Of a stretch of 64,000 nt of DNA, positions 57,310 to 64,000 are shown one piece after another. Under the pieces are notes generated by a model. That model made no database searches and was not told the DNA's origin. It saw only the letters and a list, made by a program, of their open reading frames with translations. Each line of letters begins with the position of its first letter. The first letter of the stretch is position 1. Origin of the DNA: SVFI01 sp045535935 (GTDB lineage: Bacteria; Bacillota; Clostridia; Lachnospirales; Lachnospiraceae); NCBI GenBank assembly GCA_045535935.1, contig JAZSMO010000046.1, positions 3,405-67,404 of the forward strand. Reading direction: 5' to 3'. The translations under genes were made by a program, and so were the position numbers.

Positions 57310-58278
57310 TTATTCCATTTTTTGAAAGGTTACATCAGCAAAAAAATAATCAATGATTTCCTTGTAATTCTTATCCTTTGACGCAAGAATATTTCCGTAA
57401 TATTGATCCAGACCGAAACCATGTCCGGAGCCCTTCACCGTAAATATGTATTCGTCGTTTTTTTCCTTCCACGTAAAATTGGAAGATGCGATTCCCAGTT
57501 CCTCTCTCAGCTGTTCACCCGTCATCTGCTGTCCGTTTCTTTTTACGGAGATCACATATCCCTCCTCCGTCTGCTGATTCTTCTCCAACGTTCCTATCTC
57601 TGCAATCTTCACTTTCTTTTCCGAAATATATGTCCGGTCACTGAGATTATCCGCACATTCAGTTGCTTTAAGATAACCAAAATCTCCTTCCTCCGTCAGC
57701 TCCGTCCCGTCTCTTGTCCTGCCCGCACTCATACCATGATAATAACCGTCAATCACATTTCCTGCGTAGGTCAGATAAACTCCTTGTGTATCCATAACTG
57801 CTGAAGTACATTTTTTTAAATTGTCCTCATAAGTCTCTCCCCATGCACTCTGCATCCGGCGATCCGTCCAGAAATCCCCTTCTCCCGCCTTCAGCGCCAC
57901 GACCTTCATTCCCTGTTCGTCCGGCTCTGTCTCTTCATACATCCGGCAGAGTGTACTTCGAAGAACGATGACCTGTGCTTTGAGAACTTCCTCCTCATAG
58001 GATATGGGGATACTCGCTGCCAATGCTCCAATCAAAAAATGCTCTACCGGTAACCTTAGGCAAACGCCATCCTCCTCCCATGCAACAAAATATTTCTGAT
58101 TGTGAGGCAATTCGGAAAGCTGCTCGTAGTATGTCTGCAACTCTCTTCCTTCGCTTTCTTTATCCAAAAACTGCTCCTTTTGCTGTTTAAAGGAAATGGC
58201 AAAGTATGGAAACAGAAGCAAAAAAATAATGACCGCCACCACATCTTTCATCCATTCAAAATCACGTTTTTGTTTCAT
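57310..58278 (-). CDS. spoIID: Stage II sporulation protein D
   Basis: 322 residues from the ATG at 58278 (GAGGAGA upstream). SpoIID is a membrane-anchored lytic transglycosylase acting with SpoIIP in engulfment. One N-terminal membrane segment (VVAVIIFLLLFPYFAISF) is followed by LPVEHFLIGALAASIPISYEEEVLKAQ with the catalytic Glu, QSAWGETYEDNLKKC, YYHGMSAGRTRDGTEL and the closing KGSGHGFGLDQYYGNILA (quoted in parts). A sigma-E-like promoter precedes it. The spoIIQ-like gene follows 40 bp downstream. Confidence 0.94.
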   Translation of the reverse strand: MKQKRDFEWMKDVVAVIIFLLLFPYFAISFKQQKEQFLDKESEGRELQTYYEQLSELPHNQKYFVAWEEDGVCLRLPVEHFLIGALAASIPISYEEEVLKAQVIVLRSTLCRMYEETEPDEQGMKVVALKAGEGDFWTDRRMQSAWGETYEDNLKKCTSAVMDTQGVYLTYAGNVIDGYYHGMSAGRTRDGTELTEEGDFGYLKATECADNLSDRTYISEKKVKIAEIGTLEKNQQTEEGYVISVKRNGQQMTGEQLREELGIASSNFTWKEKNDEYIFTVKGSGHGFGLDQYYGNILASKDKNYKEIIDYFFADVTFQKME

Positions 58279-58298
58279 TTCAGTCTCCTCTCCGTGAT

Positions 58299-58327
58299 AA
58301 TATATGCGAAAGAACAGGTTGCCATTC
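58299..58327 (-). promoter_or_regulatory. Possible sigma-E promoter of spoIID
   Basis: Minus strand: -10 CATATATT (58306-58299; one mismatch to CATACANT) and a weak -35 GAATGGC (58327-58321) with a 14-bp spacer, about 20 bases before the ATG. Confidence 0.45.
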
Positions 58328-58328
58328 A

Positions 58329-58361
58329 CAACAAAAGAGGTTGCCCTAAGACAACCTCTTT
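58329..58361 (-). terminator. Terminator after the EF-hand-like protein gene
   Basis: Stem AAAGAGGTTG/CAACCTCTTT with loop TCTTAGGG (minus strand) and a TTTTGTTGTG tail. It separates that gene from spoIID. Confidence 0.85.
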
Positions 58362-58377
58362 CCCTATCTTTTCTTTT

Positions 58378-59487
58378 TTATTGTGCCAGATCCAGTTGCT
58401 GCATGGTTCCGACATTTCCGTTTTCATACAGGAAGATTCCCGTGGAGCGAATTCTTCCGTTGGCCTGATTGTCCTTGAGAGAATTCAAAGAAAAATCTGT
58501 GGCCGCCCTCTGCAGACACATTGCCCCCACACCCGCTTCTTTCAAGGTGTAGAGCTCGTCATTTCCGTTTTCATCCTTTGCCCAGACAAGCAATTTTTCA
58601 AAAATCGCATCGTTCTCATCAATCCAACCGTTTCCGTCCTCATCGTACTGTGAAAGATCTGCAAAACCATCTCCGCTCTTTGTTCCGAAAAGTTCAGAAC
58701 CATCGTTGATCACTCCGTCTCCGTTTTTATCCAATGCCAGAAAACCGTTACCGCCTCCTAACTGCGAAATGCTTTCTTTGATCCCGTCACAATCCAGATC
58801 AAACTCAAATTTCTGATCAGACAATGTTGTCATAGCAGTATCCAGATTGATGACAAGCGGATCGGTCATCTGCACAAATTCACCGACGGATGTCGTCTGC
58901 GCATATTCCTGAAAACGACGACTCATGGAAAGTCCTAAATTGAAATTAATCTCTCTTCCGTCGGATGTCCGAACTGTTCCGACTGTGCTGAACTGCGTCT
59001 GCTCTATCTCTTCATGATAATAGCTCATATTCAGCTTAAATTGCCCGAAATTGTAGGTCCCTCCGGTATTTGCGATGTTCTGCACCTGATTATTCCCCGG
59101 GTAGTTATTTGCATAACCGTTCATGTAGTCCGTTGCCGGACCCTCGGATTTTCCTCTTCCGGCTCCGATGTTGGAATAGAGCCACCTTATGAGATACTGC
59201 ACACACATTTCCCGAATAGACTGCAACGTCTTCTTCTCGCTGACAGAAGAAATAGACGACGTCTTATAGGTTGCTCTGCTCGCTATCACGCGGCTGTTTT
59301 CGTCAAGCAGGAAATTGCCGCTCTCATCCTGCGTCCCGGTATTAAGTAAGTCTGAAAAGTTATCCTTTTCTAATTCACGTCCTTGAGAAACAGTCATGTC
59401 TACCAGGCTGACATTGGCTGTTTTTTTGGTCACAGAAGAATATCTTCTGGCGGATTCCATTCCTATCATACTGGAATCAATCTTCAA
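58378..59487 (-). CDS. EF-hand-like calcium-binding-type protein of unknown function
   Basis: 369 residues, no signal peptide seen. The C-terminal half has three aspartate-rich loops: DLDCDGIKES, ALDKNGDGVINDGSELFG and QYDEDGNGWIDENDAIF, of the kind that binds calcium in EF-hand or dockerin-like folds. The N-terminal half is polar with a Gly/Asn-rich piece (NGYANNYPGNNQVQN). The GDGVINDGSELFG segment also occurs in VCBS/RTX-type proteins. It is monocistronic. The absence of an export signal is odd for such a protein; flagellar or non-classical export cannot be ruled out. Confidence 0.65.
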   Translation of the reverse strand: MKIDSSMIGMESARRYSSVTKKTANVSLVDMTVSQGRELEKDNFSDLLNTGTQDESGNFLLDENSRVIASRATYKTSSISSVSEKKTLQSIREMCVQYLIRWLYSNIGAGRGKSEGPATDYMNGYANNYPGNNQVQNIANTGGTYNFGQFKLNMSYYHEEIEQTQFSTVGTVRTSDGREINFNLGLSMSRRFQEYAQTTSVGEFVQMTDPLVINLDTAMTTLSDQKFEFDLDCDGIKESISQLGGGNGFLALDKNGDGVINDGSELFGTKSGDGFADLSQYDEDGNGWIDENDAIFEKLLVWAKDENGNDELYTLKEAGVGAMCLQRAATDFSLNSLKDNQANGRIRSTGIFLYENGNVGTMQQLDLAQ

Positions 59488-59582
59488 ATAGTCCCTCCTT
59501 AGTTTATAATAGGAAATCAGTTATCAACCGTGTAACCTCTGCAGTATTTATATCGGCTGAATTTAAATATATTTTAGAATAA

Positions 59583-59635
59583 AAAAGAAGCCCTTGCTTA
59601 CGGAGTTGTGTTCTCCGCTTGCAAAAGCTTCTTAA
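59583..59635 (-). terminator. Terminator after the aconitase-family gene
   Basis: Long interrupted stem (GAAGC..TTGC..CGGAG with CTCCG..GCAA..GCTTC) followed on the minus strand by TTTTTTATT. Confidence 0.85.
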
Positions 59636-59638
59636 TTC

Positions 59639-61942
59639 TTAAATTCTGTTATAGTTGATGAGACAACCCTTCAGGATGATTTCTCTCTCCTCGTCGGTGA
59701 GGCCGCCCAGTGTCATTGTGAACTCTACAAGCTCATCTTTTACAACGTAAGCCTTAATCTCATCCCATTTCTCTTCCACTGCCTTCTTGATATCCGGAAT
59801 GAAGATGTAATCCAGATTTTCAAACGGAAGCTCGCCCTCCGGAATGATGAACGGAAGCATACCCCAGTTGATGAGGTTGGAACGATATCTCTTGGTTGCA
59901 TACTCGTTGGCAATGTTCGCCCATCCGCCGAGTACCTTCTGACAGCTTGCAGCCTGCTCACGCGCAGAACCGTCACCCGGTTTTACCGCAAAGATAGTGG
60001 AACCGATACCAAAAGTCTCGTGAGTAAGCTCTGGGAAACTTTCTTTGATCTTGTCCATCACCGGCTTGATCTCCGGAAGGATCTGACAAGGTTTTTCTGT
60101 CTCCTGACCTGCAATCATGGCCTCTCTCGCTTTTTCTGCCGCCTGTACTTCCTTCGCACGACCAACATACTGCGGATCTTTTCTGGAAAGTGTAAATTCA
60201 GCAAGTCCGAGCGGGTTGGAACGGTAAGAAGATGTTTCACCGGACGGAATAAGCTCATCTGTCGTCGTAACCGGATCGTGAATCTCGGAAACTACTTTCA
60301 AAACAAGATTGTCTGTCAATGCTACCATAGCCGGCCAGTCTTTGATGTTCGGACCAAACTGGATCTCAACCGAAGGATCAGCCACACCCTTGGAATCAAA
60401 TACGCGGTTTGCGTAAATATTAGCATCGTAATGATATTTGTATTTGCCGATCTCACCGTCAAAATCGGTAGCTGCAGTTAACTGACCTTTGTTTGCTGCG
60501 GTTGCTGCGATGGAACGCGCATCCATAAGTGCAACAGAAGAAATCTGTCCGTTCTGAAGCTTAGAACCTTCACGGTTCGGGAAGTTACGTGTCGAATGAC
60601 GGATACTGAAAGCATTGTTGGCCGGAGTATCGCCCGCACCGAAACAAGGTCCGCAGAATGCAGTCTTCATGATTGCACCTGTCTCCATAATTGTCGCTGC
60701 ACAGCCATTCTTAATAAGCTCCATATAAACAGGCATAGAAGCCGGATATACGCTGAGTGTAAATCCGTCTGCACCAATGTATTTTCCTTTTAAGATATCC
60801 GCTGCTGCACAGATATTTTCGAATCCACCGCCTGCACAACCTGCGATGATACCCTGATCTACCATAAATTTGCCATTCACAACTTTATCCTGCAATGAGT
60901 AAGGAACGGCATTGTCAAGGCTGACAGCTGCACGCTTCTCCACATCATGAAGAATATCGGTAAGGTTCGCATTGAGTTCCTCGATGGTGTATGTATTGCT
61001 CGGATGGAACGGCATTGCGATCATCGGACGGATGGCACTAAGGTCAATCTCAATCAGACCATCATAGTAAGCAACCTCACCCGGATTCAGCTCTTTATAC
61101 TCGCCGCTTCTTCCGTGAATATCATAGAAATCTTTGATTTCGTCATCCGTTCTCCAGATAGAAGAAAGACATGTTGTCTCAGTTGTCATTACATCAATGC
61201 CGATACGGAAATCTGCAGAGAGAGAAGATACACCCGGCCCTACGAACTCCATCACCTTATTCTTCACATATCCGTTGCCGAATACTGCACCGATAATAGC
61301 CAGTGCCACGTCCTGCGGACCGACACCTTTCACCGGTTCACCCTTGAGGTAAACACCGACAACACCCGGCATATTGATGTCGTATGTCTGGCAAAGAAGC
61401 TGTTTTACAAGCTCCGGACCACCTTCTCCCATCGCCATCGTACCGAGGGCACCATAACGTGTGTGGGAATCGGATCCGAGAATCATCTTACCGCCGCCTG
61501 CAAGCATCTCGCGGGCGAACTGATGAATAACAGCCTGATGAGGCGGAACATACACACCGCCGTATTTCTTTGCACAAGTCAAACCAAACATGTGGTCATC
61601 CTCGTTGATGGTTCCGCCGACTGCACAAAGTGAGTTGTGGCAGTTTGTCAGAACATAAGGAATCGGGAACTTCTCAAGTCCCGAAGCTCTCGCTGTCTGG
61701 ATGATACCTACAAATGTAATATCATGAGAAGTCAATTTATCAAATTTAATTTTTAATTTATCCATATTACCGGAAGTATTGTGTTCTTCCAAAATTCCGT
61801 AAGCAATCGTCTGCTTTGCAGCTTCCTGCTGCGTCACGTCTTTTCCTGTTTTTGATTTCACCGCTGCAAGCGCATCGCCGCCATCCGGAATGATTTCTGT
61901 TCCGTTTACCAGATAGGCTCCGCCATCATATAACTTAATCAT
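59639..61942 (-). CDS. Aconitate hydratase family enzyme
   Basis: 767 residues, domain order of the aconitase superfamily. Segments: VLTNCHNSLCAVGG near residue 100, MILGSDSHTRYGALGTMAMGEGG, IIAGCAGGGFENI and AFCGPCFGAGDTPANNAFSIRHSTRNFPNREG; the Cys residues of these are the likely [4Fe-4S] ligands (quoted in parts). The C-terminal swivel part includes GDGSAREQAASCQ and RSNLINWGMLPF. It probably interconverts citrate and isocitrate; a related hydratase activity is possible because the sequence is divergent from AcnA and AcnB. No citrate synthase or isocitrate dehydrogenase gene is adjacent. Confidence 0.85.
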   Translation of the reverse strand: MIKLYDGGAYLVNGTEIIPDGGDALAAVKSKTGKDVTQQEAAKQTIAYGILEEHNTSGNMDKLKIKFDKLTSHDITFVGIIQTARASGLEKFPIPYVLTNCHNSLCAVGGTINEDDHMFGLTCAKKYGGVYVPPHQAVIHQFAREMLAGGGKMILGSDSHTRYGALGTMAMGEGGPELVKQLLCQTYDINMPGVVGVYLKGEPVKGVGPQDVALAIIGAVFGNGYVKNKVMEFVGPGVSSLSADFRIGIDVMTTETTCLSSIWRTDDEIKDFYDIHGRSGEYKELNPGEVAYYDGLIEIDLSAIRPMIAMPFHPSNTYTIEELNANLTDILHDVEKRAAVSLDNAVPYSLQDKVVNGKFMVDQGIIAGCAGGGFENICAAADILKGKYIGADGFTLSVYPASMPVYMELIKNGCAATIMETGAIMKTAFCGPCFGAGDTPANNAFSIRHSTRNFPNREGSKLQNGQISSVALMDARSIAATAANKGQLTAATDFDGEIGKYKYHYDANIYANRVFDSKGVADPSVEIQFGPNIKDWPAMVALTDNLVLKVVSEIHDPVTTTDELIPSGETSSYRSNPLGLAEFTLSRKDPQYVGRAKEVQAAEKAREAMIAGQETEKPCQILPEIKPVMDKIKESFPELTHETFGIGSTIFAVKPGDGSAREQAASCQKVLGGWANIANEYATKRYRSNLINWGMLPFIIPEGELPFENLDYIFIPDIKKAVEEKWDEIKAYVVKDELVEFTMTLGGLTDEEREIILKGCLINYNRI

Positions 61943-62040
61943 AATGTCCTCCTTAGCTCATTTCGTTTCTTTTCCGAATAAAAGTTTAGCACGGATTTGC
62001 ATTATCTGCAATCTTTCTGCGGTTTTTCTTTCATATTATA

Positions 62041-62072
62041 TTGACGAACACCGAAAAAAGTTATAGTATAAA
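62041..62072 (+). promoter_or_regulatory. Promoter of the first degV gene
   Basis: -35 TTGACG (62041-62046) with a TATAGTATAAA region (62062-62072) giving a -10 at 15-20 bp; TAGTAT sits at exactly 17. The leader to the ATG (about 85 bases) holds GTAGTTT/AAACTAC, a small hairpin. Confidence 0.5.
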
Positions 62073-62158
62073 TGCGTGACGTAGTTTTTTAAACTACATG
62101 TTGTAATTTGCAACTAAGTTATCCATGTATAATTTTTATAAAGAAAGGACAGTATGTC

Positions 62159-63046
62159 ATGAGTAACTATATTTTAAGTTGCTGCTCTACTGCAGACCTA
62201 TCAAAGGAGCATTTTGAAAAAAGAGATATCCACTATATTTGTTTTCATTTTGAGCTGGATGGAAAACAATATGCGGATGATCTCGGCCAGAGCATCCCGT
62301 TTGATGAATTTTATCAAGCCATGACAGACGGCGCTGATACCAAAACTTCCCAGATTAATGCAGAAGAATTTATGGAATATTTTGAACCATTTCTGAAAGA
62401 AGGCAAGGATATTCTTCATCTCACACTTTCCTCCGGTATCTCCGGCGTTATTAACTCAGCAAAAATTGCTGCCGGTGAACTTTCAGAAAAATATCCGGAG
62501 CGCAAGATTTACATTGTTGACTCCCTTGCCGCTTCTTCCGGCTATGGTTTATTAATGGATAAACTTGCCGACCTCCGTGACGAAGGAATGGATATTGAGT
62601 CGCTCTCCAAATGGACGCAGGAGAATTTATTAAAACTCCATCACTGGTTTTTCTCTTCTGACCTGACCTTCTTTGTCAAGGGCGGACGCGTATCGAAAAC
62701 CTCCGGTTTTGTCGGAAACATGCTTAATATTTGTCCTCTTTTAAATGTGTCCGTGGAAGGAAAGTTGATACCGCGTTTTAAGATTCGCACAAAGAAAAAA
62801 GCGATTCGCGCTATTGCAGACAAAATGATTTCATTCGCAGAAAACAGAGCAGATTATGATGGAAAATGTTATATTTCTTACTCCGCCTGCTATGACGACG
62901 CCCGCGCGGTTGCGGATATCATCGAAGACTCATTCCCGAAACTGAACGGCAAAGTAGAGCTTTATTCCATCGGAACAGTTATCGGAAGCCATACCGGACC
63001 GGGCACGGTTGCACTCTTTTTCTGGGGAGATGAAAGAGTAGACTAA
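62159..63046 (+). CDS. DegV family fatty-acid-binding protein, copy 1
   Basis: 295 residues from the ATG at 62159 (AAGAAAGGA upstream). DegV proteins bind fatty acids (FakB-like) and hand them to a FakA kinase. The N-terminus SNYILSCCSTADLSKEHF has a Cys-Cys and Ser/Thr pair in place of the usual Asp-Ser start; then ADTKTSQINAEEF, LTLSSGISGVINSAKIAA, VDSLAASSGYGLLMDKLADL, GGRVSKTSGFVGNML, and the closing TVIGSHTGPGTVALFFWG (quoted in parts). It is followed 57 bp later by a close paralogue of the same length. No kinase gene is adjacent. Confidence 0.92.
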   Translation: MSNYILSCCSTADLSKEHFEKRDIHYICFHFELDGKQYADDLGQSIPFDEFYQAMTDGADTKTSQINAEEFMEYFEPFLKEGKDILHLTLSSGISGVINSAKIAAGELSEKYPERKIYIVDSLAASSGYGLLMDKLADLRDEGMDIESLSKWTQENLLKLHHWFFSSDLTFFVKGGRVSKTSGFVGNMLNICPLLNVSVEGKLIPRFKIRTKKKAIRAIADKMISFAENRADYDGKCYISYSACYDDARAVADIIEDSFPKLNGKVELYSIGTVIGSHTGPGTVALFFWGDERVD

Positions 63047-63103
63047 AATAACTTTTACCATAAACCCTTAATTCCTATAACCACACAGAAAGGTCGAATT
63101 CTT

Positions 63104-63991
63104 ATGAGTAACTACATTTTAAGCTGTTGTTCCACAGCCGATTTGACACAGGAACATTTTGATGCCAGAGATATCCACTACGTTTGTTTTCATTTTCAGT
63201 TAGATGATAAAACATATCCGGACGACCTCGGAAAGAGTATTTCCTTCGACGAATTTTATCAGGCGATGTCTGAAGGCGCTGACACAAAAACATCCCAAGT
63301 CAATGTGGAAGAATTTTTAGAATTTTTTGAACCATTTTTAAAAGAAGGCAAAGATATTCTTCATCTTTCCCTTTCCTCCGGAATTTCCGGTGTTTATAAC
63401 TCCGCATGTGTTGCACGCAATGTGCTCACAGAAAAATATCCGGATCGCAAACTTATTGTGATTGATTCCTTAAACGCTTGTTCCGGTTACGGTCTCTTTA
63501 TGGATAAGCTCGCAGATCTGCGCGACGAAGGCATGGATATCGACACACTTGCTAAGTGGGCCGAGAACAATAAATTGAAAATGCATACATGGGTAATTGC
63601 GACCGACTTAAAATATCTTGTAAGAGGCGGACGCGTTTCCAAAACTTCCGGTTTTGTCGGAAACATGCTTAGTATCTGTCCGGTCATCAATTTGAATGTA
63701 GAAGGAAAACTAATTCCCCGCATGAAAGTCCGCACGAAGAAAAAAGTTCTTCAGGCGGTTGCCGACAAGATGAAAGAACTTGCACAGGACAGAGAAAACT
63801 ACAGTGAAAAATGCTATATTGCCAATGCTGCCTGCTACGACGACGCAAAAGCCCTTGCTGACATCGTAGAAGCTGCTTTCCGGAACATGAACGGAATAGT
63901 TGTGACCAACCCCTTCGGTACCGTCATCGGAACCCACACCGGTCCGGGTACCGTCGTGCTGTTCTTCTGGGGCGTTGAGAGAGTAGATTAG
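63104..63991 (+). CDS. DegV family fatty-acid-binding protein, copy 2
   Basis: 295 residues, about 70 per cent identical by eye to copy 1 and collinear with it without gaps, a clear tandem duplication. Same motifs: SNYILSCCSTADLTQEHF, ADTKTSQVNVEEF, LSLSSGISGVYNSACVA, GGRVSKTSGFVGNML and GTHTGPGTVVLFFWG. Differences cluster in the middle (for example HTWVIATDLKYLVRGG for HHWFFSSDLTFFVKGG), where the acyl pocket lies, so the two may prefer different acyl chains (inference). The gene ends just inside the window edge. Confidence 0.92.
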   Translation: MSNYILSCCSTADLTQEHFDARDIHYVCFHFQLDDKTYPDDLGKSISFDEFYQAMSEGADTKTSQVNVEEFLEFFEPFLKEGKDILHLSLSSGISGVYNSACVARNVLTEKYPDRKLIVIDSLNACSGYGLFMDKLADLRDEGMDIDTLAKWAENNKLKMHTWVIATDLKYLVRGGRVSKTSGFVGNMLSICPVINLNVEGKLIPRMKVRTKKKVLQAVADKMKELAQDRENYSEKCYIANAACYDDAKALADIVEAAFRNMNGIVVTNPFGTVIGTHTGPGTVVLFFWGVERVD

Positions 63992-64000
63992 ATATCTTAC

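Noticed and set aside
1..64000. tRNA, rRNA, CRISPR arrays or complete insertion sequences
   Set aside because: No clover-leaf T-loop motif in context, no regular repeat-spacer pattern and no transposase were found by reading both strands.

Overview
The window looks like a chromosome segment of a spore-forming, anaerobic Firmicute of the family Lachnospiraceae (inferred). The reasons are clostridial protein sequences throughout, AGGAGG-type ribosome binding sites, sigma-A promoters with 17-bp spacers, and four sporulation genes (spoIIID, sipL, a spoIIQ-like gene and spoIID). A lipoprotein endoglucanase and a choloylglycine-hydrolase-like enzyme would suit a gut bacterium. The genus cannot be fixed from the sequence alone.

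Layout. 1-7.7 kb: the end of purC, then de novo NAD synthesis (niaR-nadC-nadB on the minus strand, nadA and a HAD phosphatase on the plus strand, sharing one divergent control region), nagB and a CofE-like ligase. 7.7-13 kb: a minus-strand run with a truncated alanine symporter, a NapH-like iron-sulfur membrane protein, a CXXC mini-protein, a TlpA-like lipoprotein, a GH5 cellulase lipoprotein and a Na/Pi cotransporter. 13-19 kb: PadR/DUF2812, xpt, a large fusion of a gamma-glutamate-cysteine-ligase-type domain with an ATP-grasp domain, and a MATE exporter. 19-27.6 kb: an AT-rich defence island with a giant NACHT NTPase and a type II restriction-modification set (small XRE regulator, cytosine-5 methylase, FokI/AlwI-like nuclease, Vsr) plus one uncharacterised conserved-looking protein. 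27.8-30 kb: DNA glycosylase, zinc-ribbon protein and spoIIID. 30.1-36.3 kb: a second AT-rich accessory stretch with a possible small RNA, an ORF6N gene associated with palindromes, two XRE regulators, two GNATs, a PEBP gene between imperfect direct repeats, and remnants of VOC and PAS genes. 36.4-64 kb: mostly core genes: CarD, NlpC/P60, a trigger-factor-like lipoprotein, murI, ispE, sipL, pyrC-K-D, plsC, murF, ddl, spoIID/spoIIQ-like, an aconitase-family enzyme and two tandem DegV genes.

How parts work together. NiaR probably controls nadA and nadB through two inverted elements lying on both -35 boxes. The pyrimidine operon runs towards sipL, but the gap holds a hairpin with a T-run whose 3' arm is the sipL ribosome binding site, while a sigma-E-like -10 lies in the loop; this would insulate a sporulation gene from a growth operon and is the neatest regulatory device I see. 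Strong candidates for undescribed biology are the GCL/ATP-grasp fusion next to its MATE exporter, the NACHT/restriction island with its unknown 127-residue protein, and the palindromes in and behind the ORF6N gene. No tRNA, rRNA, CRISPR array or complete insertion sequence was seen. Promoter, operator and hairpin calls were made by eye.
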